From Larkinella sp049445795 (GTDB lineage Bacteria > Bacteroidota > Bacteroidia > Cytophagales > Spirosomataceae), in the NCBI RefSeq assembly GCF_049445795.1, contig NZ_JBMSDT010000002.1, positions 510,327 through 574,326 on the forward strand: DNA of 64,000 nt, in the 5' to 3' direction. Shown piece after piece: positions 61,550 through 64,000 of the stretch. The notes under the pieces are model-generated. The model ran no database searches. It had not been told where the DNA came from and worked only from the letters and a program-made list of their open reading frames with translations. How positions within the stretch are numbered: the stretch's first letter is position 1; every line of letters starts with the position of its first letter. The translations under genes were made by a program, and so were the position numbers.

Positions 61550-61677
61550 TTTACGGTATTCGGTTTACAGTTTTCAGTATCCGGTTTTCGGTAAACACCA
61601 ACGAATGCAAACTGACTGTATACCGAAAACTGTAAACTTATACTGAAAACCGTAAACTGTAAACCGAATACCATAAA
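61550..61677. repeat. Large inverted repeat of CGGTTTACAG/TTTTC words between ahcY and the aminotransferase gene
   Basis: Outer arms 61550-61570 and 61657-61677 pair at 20 of 21 positions. Further GTTTTCAGTAT-type words inside also pair in part. The words recall those at 29433-29546. It fills the gap between two genes on the same strand, and no SAM or SAH riboswitch pattern was recognised in it. Confidence 0.82.
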
Positions 61678-61681
61678 CCAT

Positions 61682-62899
61682 TTACTTTAACGTCGCCACG
61701 GCGTCTTTGATCCTTTGGACGGCTTCGGTCAGGGCCTCGTCGGAAGCCGCCGTTGAGATGCGCAGGCCGTAGGGCGCACCGAAACCGGAACCGGCTACGG
61801 TGGCGACGTAGGCTTTGTTCAGCAACCAAAGCGCAAAATCGTCCGAGTCATTGATCGTCGTTTCACCGTCCGACTTTCCGTAGTAGTAGCTAATATCCGG
61901 GAAGGCATAGAAAGCGCCTTCCGGCACGTTCACCTTGAAACCGGGAATTTCTTTGAGCAGTTTCACGACCAGATCCCGGCGCCGTTCGTAGGCTTTTGCC
62001 ATTTCCTGCGTCGGTTCGGTCGGGCCGTTCAGGGCCGCGATGGTGGCGCGCTGGGCAATCGAGTTGGTCCCCGACGTCACCTGGCCCTGCAATTTTTCAA
62101 CCCCGTCGGCAATCCATTTGGCGGCTCCGATGTAACCGATCCGCCAGCCGGTCATCGCAAATCCTTTCGCAACGCCGTTGACGGTAATGACCCGGTCTTT
62201 GATCGCCGGAATGGAGCCGATGCTGAAGTGGCCTTTCGGCGTAAAATTGATGTGTTCGTAGATTTCGTCGGCCAGCACAAACACGTTTTCGTGCCGCGCC
62301 ACGACCTCACCAATCGCCCGCAGTTCTTCCTCACTGTAGACAGAACCGGTCGGGTTGTTGGGCGATGCGTACATCACGATCTTCGTGCGGTCGGTAATGG
62401 CTTCTTCCAGTTGCTCGGCCGTTACTTTAAAGTCGTTTTCGAAAGCGCCGTTGAGAATCACGGACTTGCCTTCGGCCAGCTTCACCATTTCGGAATAGCT
62501 GACCCAATAAGGCGCCAGGATAATCACTTCGTCGCCCGGATTGACCAGCACCTGAATCACGTTCGCCAGCGAGTGTTTGGCTCCCGTTGAAACGACGATG
62601 TTTTCCGGTTTCCAGTCGATATTATTCTCCCGTTTAAACTTATCTGCAATGGCTTTCCGCAGATCGGGGTACCCCGCTACGGGCGAATAGCCGTGGTAGC
62701 CTTCGTCGATGGCTTGCTTGGCGGCTTCGCAAATGTGTTTCGGCGTTTTAAAATCAGGCTCGCCAACGCTGAGGCTGATCACTTTGTGGCCCTGAGCGGC
62801 CAATTCGCGGGCTTTTTTGGTCATCGCCAGGGTCGACGATTCCTCCAGCGCGATGATGCGGTCTGCCAATAAACTGGCAGTTTCTACCGATGCAGACAT
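61682..62899 (-). CDS. Class I PLP-dependent aminotransferase (aspartate aminotransferase-like)
   Basis: The ATG at 62899 gives 405 residues. Landmarks of the aspartate aminotransferase Ib branch are VISLSVGEPDFKTPKHICEA, GYHGYSPVAGYPDLRKAIA, YASPNNPTGSVYSEEEL, FVLADEIYEHINF and VNGVAKGFAMTGWRIGYIG with the PLP lysine. It moves amino groups between aspartate (or another amino acid) and 2-oxoglutarate. Lying between ahcY and an omega-amidase-like gene, it may serve methionine or glutamine transamination, but this is inference. Confidence 0.93.
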   Translation of the reverse strand: MSASVETASLLADRIIALEESSTLAMTKKARELAAQGHKVISLSVGEPDFKTPKHICEAAKQAIDEGYHGYSPVAGYPDLRKAIADKFKRENNIDWKPENIVVSTGAKHSLANVIQVLVNPGDEVIILAPYWVSYSEMVKLAEGKSVILNGAFENDFKVTAEQLEEAITDRTKIVMYASPNNPTGSVYSEEELRAIGEVVARHENVFVLADEIYEHINFTPKGHFSIGSIPAIKDRVITVNGVAKGFAMTGWRIGYIGAAKWIADGVEKLQGQVTSGTNSIAQRATIAALNGPTEPTQEMAKAYERRRDLVVKLLKEIPGFKVNVPEGAFYAFPDISYYYGKSDGETTINDSDDFALWLLNKAYVATVAGSGFGAPYGLRISTAASDEALTEAVQRIKDAVATLK

Positions 62900-62945
62900 G
62901 GGATCTATGGTGATTAATTCGATTACCGAACCTCGTGGTCCGACC

Positions 62946-62953
62946 ACAAAATT
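62946..62953 (-). promoter_or_regulatory. TAnnTTTG promoter box of the aminotransferase gene
   Basis: On the minus strand TAATTTTG (62953-62946) lies 46 bases before the ATG at 62899. No convincing -33 box was seen. Confidence 0.4.
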
Positions 62954-63036
62954 ACTAACTATCTCACGATAAGTGTGTATGATTTAAATATTTATACGGA
63001 ACGCTTGGGAAATTGTGGCAGTCAGACGCCCATCGA

Positions 63037-63840
63037 TCAGGTAAGGATTTGGAATTCATCGGCATCGCGGTCGGCCGGAAACCGCTCCCGGTAAGCGCGT
63101 AACTCGTCCAGCGACAGCGTCGTCTGGAAAACCGCTTCGGTCTGGTTTTGCCGGAAAAGAATCTCACCTTTGGGGTCAATTATCGAGGAGTCGCCCGCAT
63201 ACCGATGCCCGTTGCCGTCCTCACCCACCCGGTTGACACCCACGACATAGGCCAGGTTTTCGATGGCGCGGGCCTGCAACAAGGCGTTCCAGGCCGTGCT
63301 GCGGGGCGCGGGCCAGTTGGCGACGTACAATAACAAGTCGTAGGCATACGGGCTAAAGCGTGACGACGCCCGGCCCGTAGGTACGTTGCGGCTCCAGACC
63401 GGAAACCGCAGGTCGTAACAAATCAGCGGACAGATGTTCCAGCCGCGCCAGGCCTTGACGAGCCGCTTTGTTCCGGCGGTATAGGTGCGGTCTTCCTCCG
63501 CCATCCGGAACAAATGCCGTTTGTCGTAGACCTCAAACGAGCCATCGGGTTCCATCCAGATCAGCCGGTTGTAAAACCGCCCCTGTTCCTGCACGATGTA
63601 ACTGCCCGTCACGACGGCCTGGCTCTGGGCCGCCATCTGTTTGAGCCAGCGGAAGGTCGTCAGGTTCATCGGCTCGGCCAACTGCCGGGCGTTCATCGTA
63701 AAACCGGTCGTGAACATTTCCGGCAGCACGATGAGGTCGGTCGGTTCGGGCAGGCTGAAGATTTTCTCCTCCAGCATCGCCCGGTTGGCCGTCGGATCTT
63801 CCCAGTGTAAGGCAGTCTGAATGAGCGTGATGTGCAGCAT
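63037..63840 (-). CDS. Carbon-nitrogen hydrolase, omega-amidase (YafV-like)
   Basis: The ATG at 63840 gives 267 residues (MLHITLIQTALHWEDPTAN). The triad is visible: Glu in IVLPEMFTTGFTMN, Lys in YDKRHLFRMAEED and Cys in CPLICYDLRFPVWSRN. The family hydrolyses the amide of alpha-ketoglutaramate or alpha-ketosuccinamate left by transamination of glutamine or asparagine. The aminotransferase encoded just downstream is its natural partner. Note that the other nitrilase-like gene in the window (35643) is frameshifted. Confidence 0.92.
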   Translation of the reverse strand: MLHITLIQTALHWEDPTANRAMLEEKIFSLPEPTDLIVLPEMFTTGFTMNARQLAEPMNLTTFRWLKQMAAQSQAVVTGSYIVQEQGRFYNRLIWMEPDGSFEVYDKRHLFRMAEEDRTYTAGTKRLVKAWRGWNICPLICYDLRFPVWSRNVPTGRASSRFSPYAYDLLLYVANWPAPRSTAWNALLQARAIENLAYVVGVNRVGEDGNGHRYAGDSSIIDPKGEILFRQNQTEAVFQTTLSLDELRAYRERFPADRDADEFQILT

Positions 63841-63860
63841 GAAAAGTGTATGCGACTTTG

Positions 63861-63879
63861 CCCCCAACCCCCTGAAGGG
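63861..63879. repeat. Half copy of the CCCCCAACCCCCTGAAGG palindrome
   Basis: Bases 63861-63879 equal the outer arm of the repeats at 35476 and 52189, but the inner arm and the complementary arm do not follow. Sequence resembling an IS end starts at 63880. Confidence 0.75.
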
Positions 63880-64000
63880 CAGGGCTGTTAAGTTCTTTGC
63901 TTTTTTTACATTAGTGCCAAATTTTCTCTGGTATGACGCTCTATGAAGCCTTTGCGGCTCTCCCCGACCCCCGGCGTGCCGAAGGACGACGCATTGAATT
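63880..64000 (+). mobile_element. Left end of an ISAs1-like insertion sequence (cut by window edge)
   Basis: The unrelated sequence from about 63880 (CAGGGCTGTTAAGTTCTTTG) begins exactly where the palindrome breaks off. It is followed 53 bases later by a transposase start. It is probably the terminal inverted repeat, but the other end is outside the window, so the boundary is inferred. Confidence 0.6.
63933..64000 (+). CDS. ISAs1-like transposase, N-terminus only
   Basis: The ATG at 63933 opens MTLYEAFAALPDPRRAEGRR, continuing to the window edge. F..LPDPRR..GRR is the start of the domain found at the N-terminus of ISAs1 (H-repeat) family DDE transposases. Only 22 complete codons are visible. 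Confidence 0.7.
   Translation, partial: MTLYEAFAALPDPRRAEGRRIE

Noticed and set aside
60288..61646. 452-codon open frame on the plus strand
   Set aside because: It is the antisense shadow of ahcY, which is certain; high G+C leaves long open frames opposite real genes.
61509..61681. SAM or SAH riboswitch near ahcY
   Set aside because: The sequence is a word-based inverted repeat, and it lies upstream of ahcY without any recognisable riboswitch core.

Overview
The window looks like chromosome from a Bacteroidota bacterium of the Cytophagales. I would place it near Spirosomaceae (Spirosoma/Larkinella-like), but that placement is inference. The basis is: SusC/SusD pairs with STN-type receptors, FecR anti-sigma and ECF sigma factors; upstream boxes of the form TAnnTTTG instead of sigma70 -10/-35 boxes; starts without clear Shine-Dalgarno sites; a eukaryote-type NADP isocitrate dehydrogenase; and moderately high G+C. 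No rRNA, tRNA or CRISPR array was seen.

Layout. 1-3.9 kb: end of an acetoacetyl-CoA synthetase gene, a CtpA-type S41 protease and ffh. 3.97-7.13 kb: a heavily decayed zone in which pieces of a Uma2 gene, a FecR gene, a SusC gene, a SusD gene and an ECF sigma gene are joined end to end with frameshifts. 7.2-10 kb: AraC regulator, two small membrane proteins, a lone ABC ATPase. 10-17 kb: an intact ECF sigma / FecR / SusC / SusD nutrient uptake locus. 17-26.7 kb: oxidoreductases, hydrolases, a truncated haemoglobin, an ArsC/YffB-like protein, a PIN-domain module and AraC regulators. 26.7-29.4 kb: a DUF4143 AAA ATPase with a palindrome over its start codon, next to a YidR-like (DUF3748) gene and a remnant of a second copy of that gene. 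29.5-37.8 kb: a probable sialic acid or related sugar locus (AraC regulator, Na+/solute symporter, DHDPS-fold lyase, SUMF1-sialidase fusion, frameshifted nitrilase, GH33 sialidase). 37.9-45.2 kb: TRIC channel, Lrp regulator divergent from the threonine degradation pair tdh-kbl, hydrolase, Crp-like regulator, M20 amidohydrolase. 45.6-47.5 kb: a vapBC module flanked by a 36-bp direct repeat, then icd. 47.7-56.8 kb: glycosyltransferase, thioredoxin-fold protein, nuoC-lipoprotein-nuoB-nuoA, sterol-desaturase-like protein, NDH-2, and a 5'-nucleotidase split into two proteins. 56.9-63.8 kb: M1 peptidase, DUF3267 protein, Uma2 protein, ahcY, aminotransferase, omega-amidase-like hydrolase. The right edge enters an ISAs1-like insertion sequence.

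The most striking theme is a collection of long, near-perfect inverted repeats between genes, and even inside operons and gene ends. They fall into several sequence families. Three with different stems share a loop word, ACATC[C/T]GGAT. One forms the last codons and stop of nuoA; another encodes the C-terminus of a DUF2306 protein; one lies in the predicted ffh leader; and the IS at the right edge seems to have landed in one. These repeats, the palindrome over the DUF4143 start codon, and the promoter-bearing direct repeats around vapBC are the best candidates for undescribed biology here.
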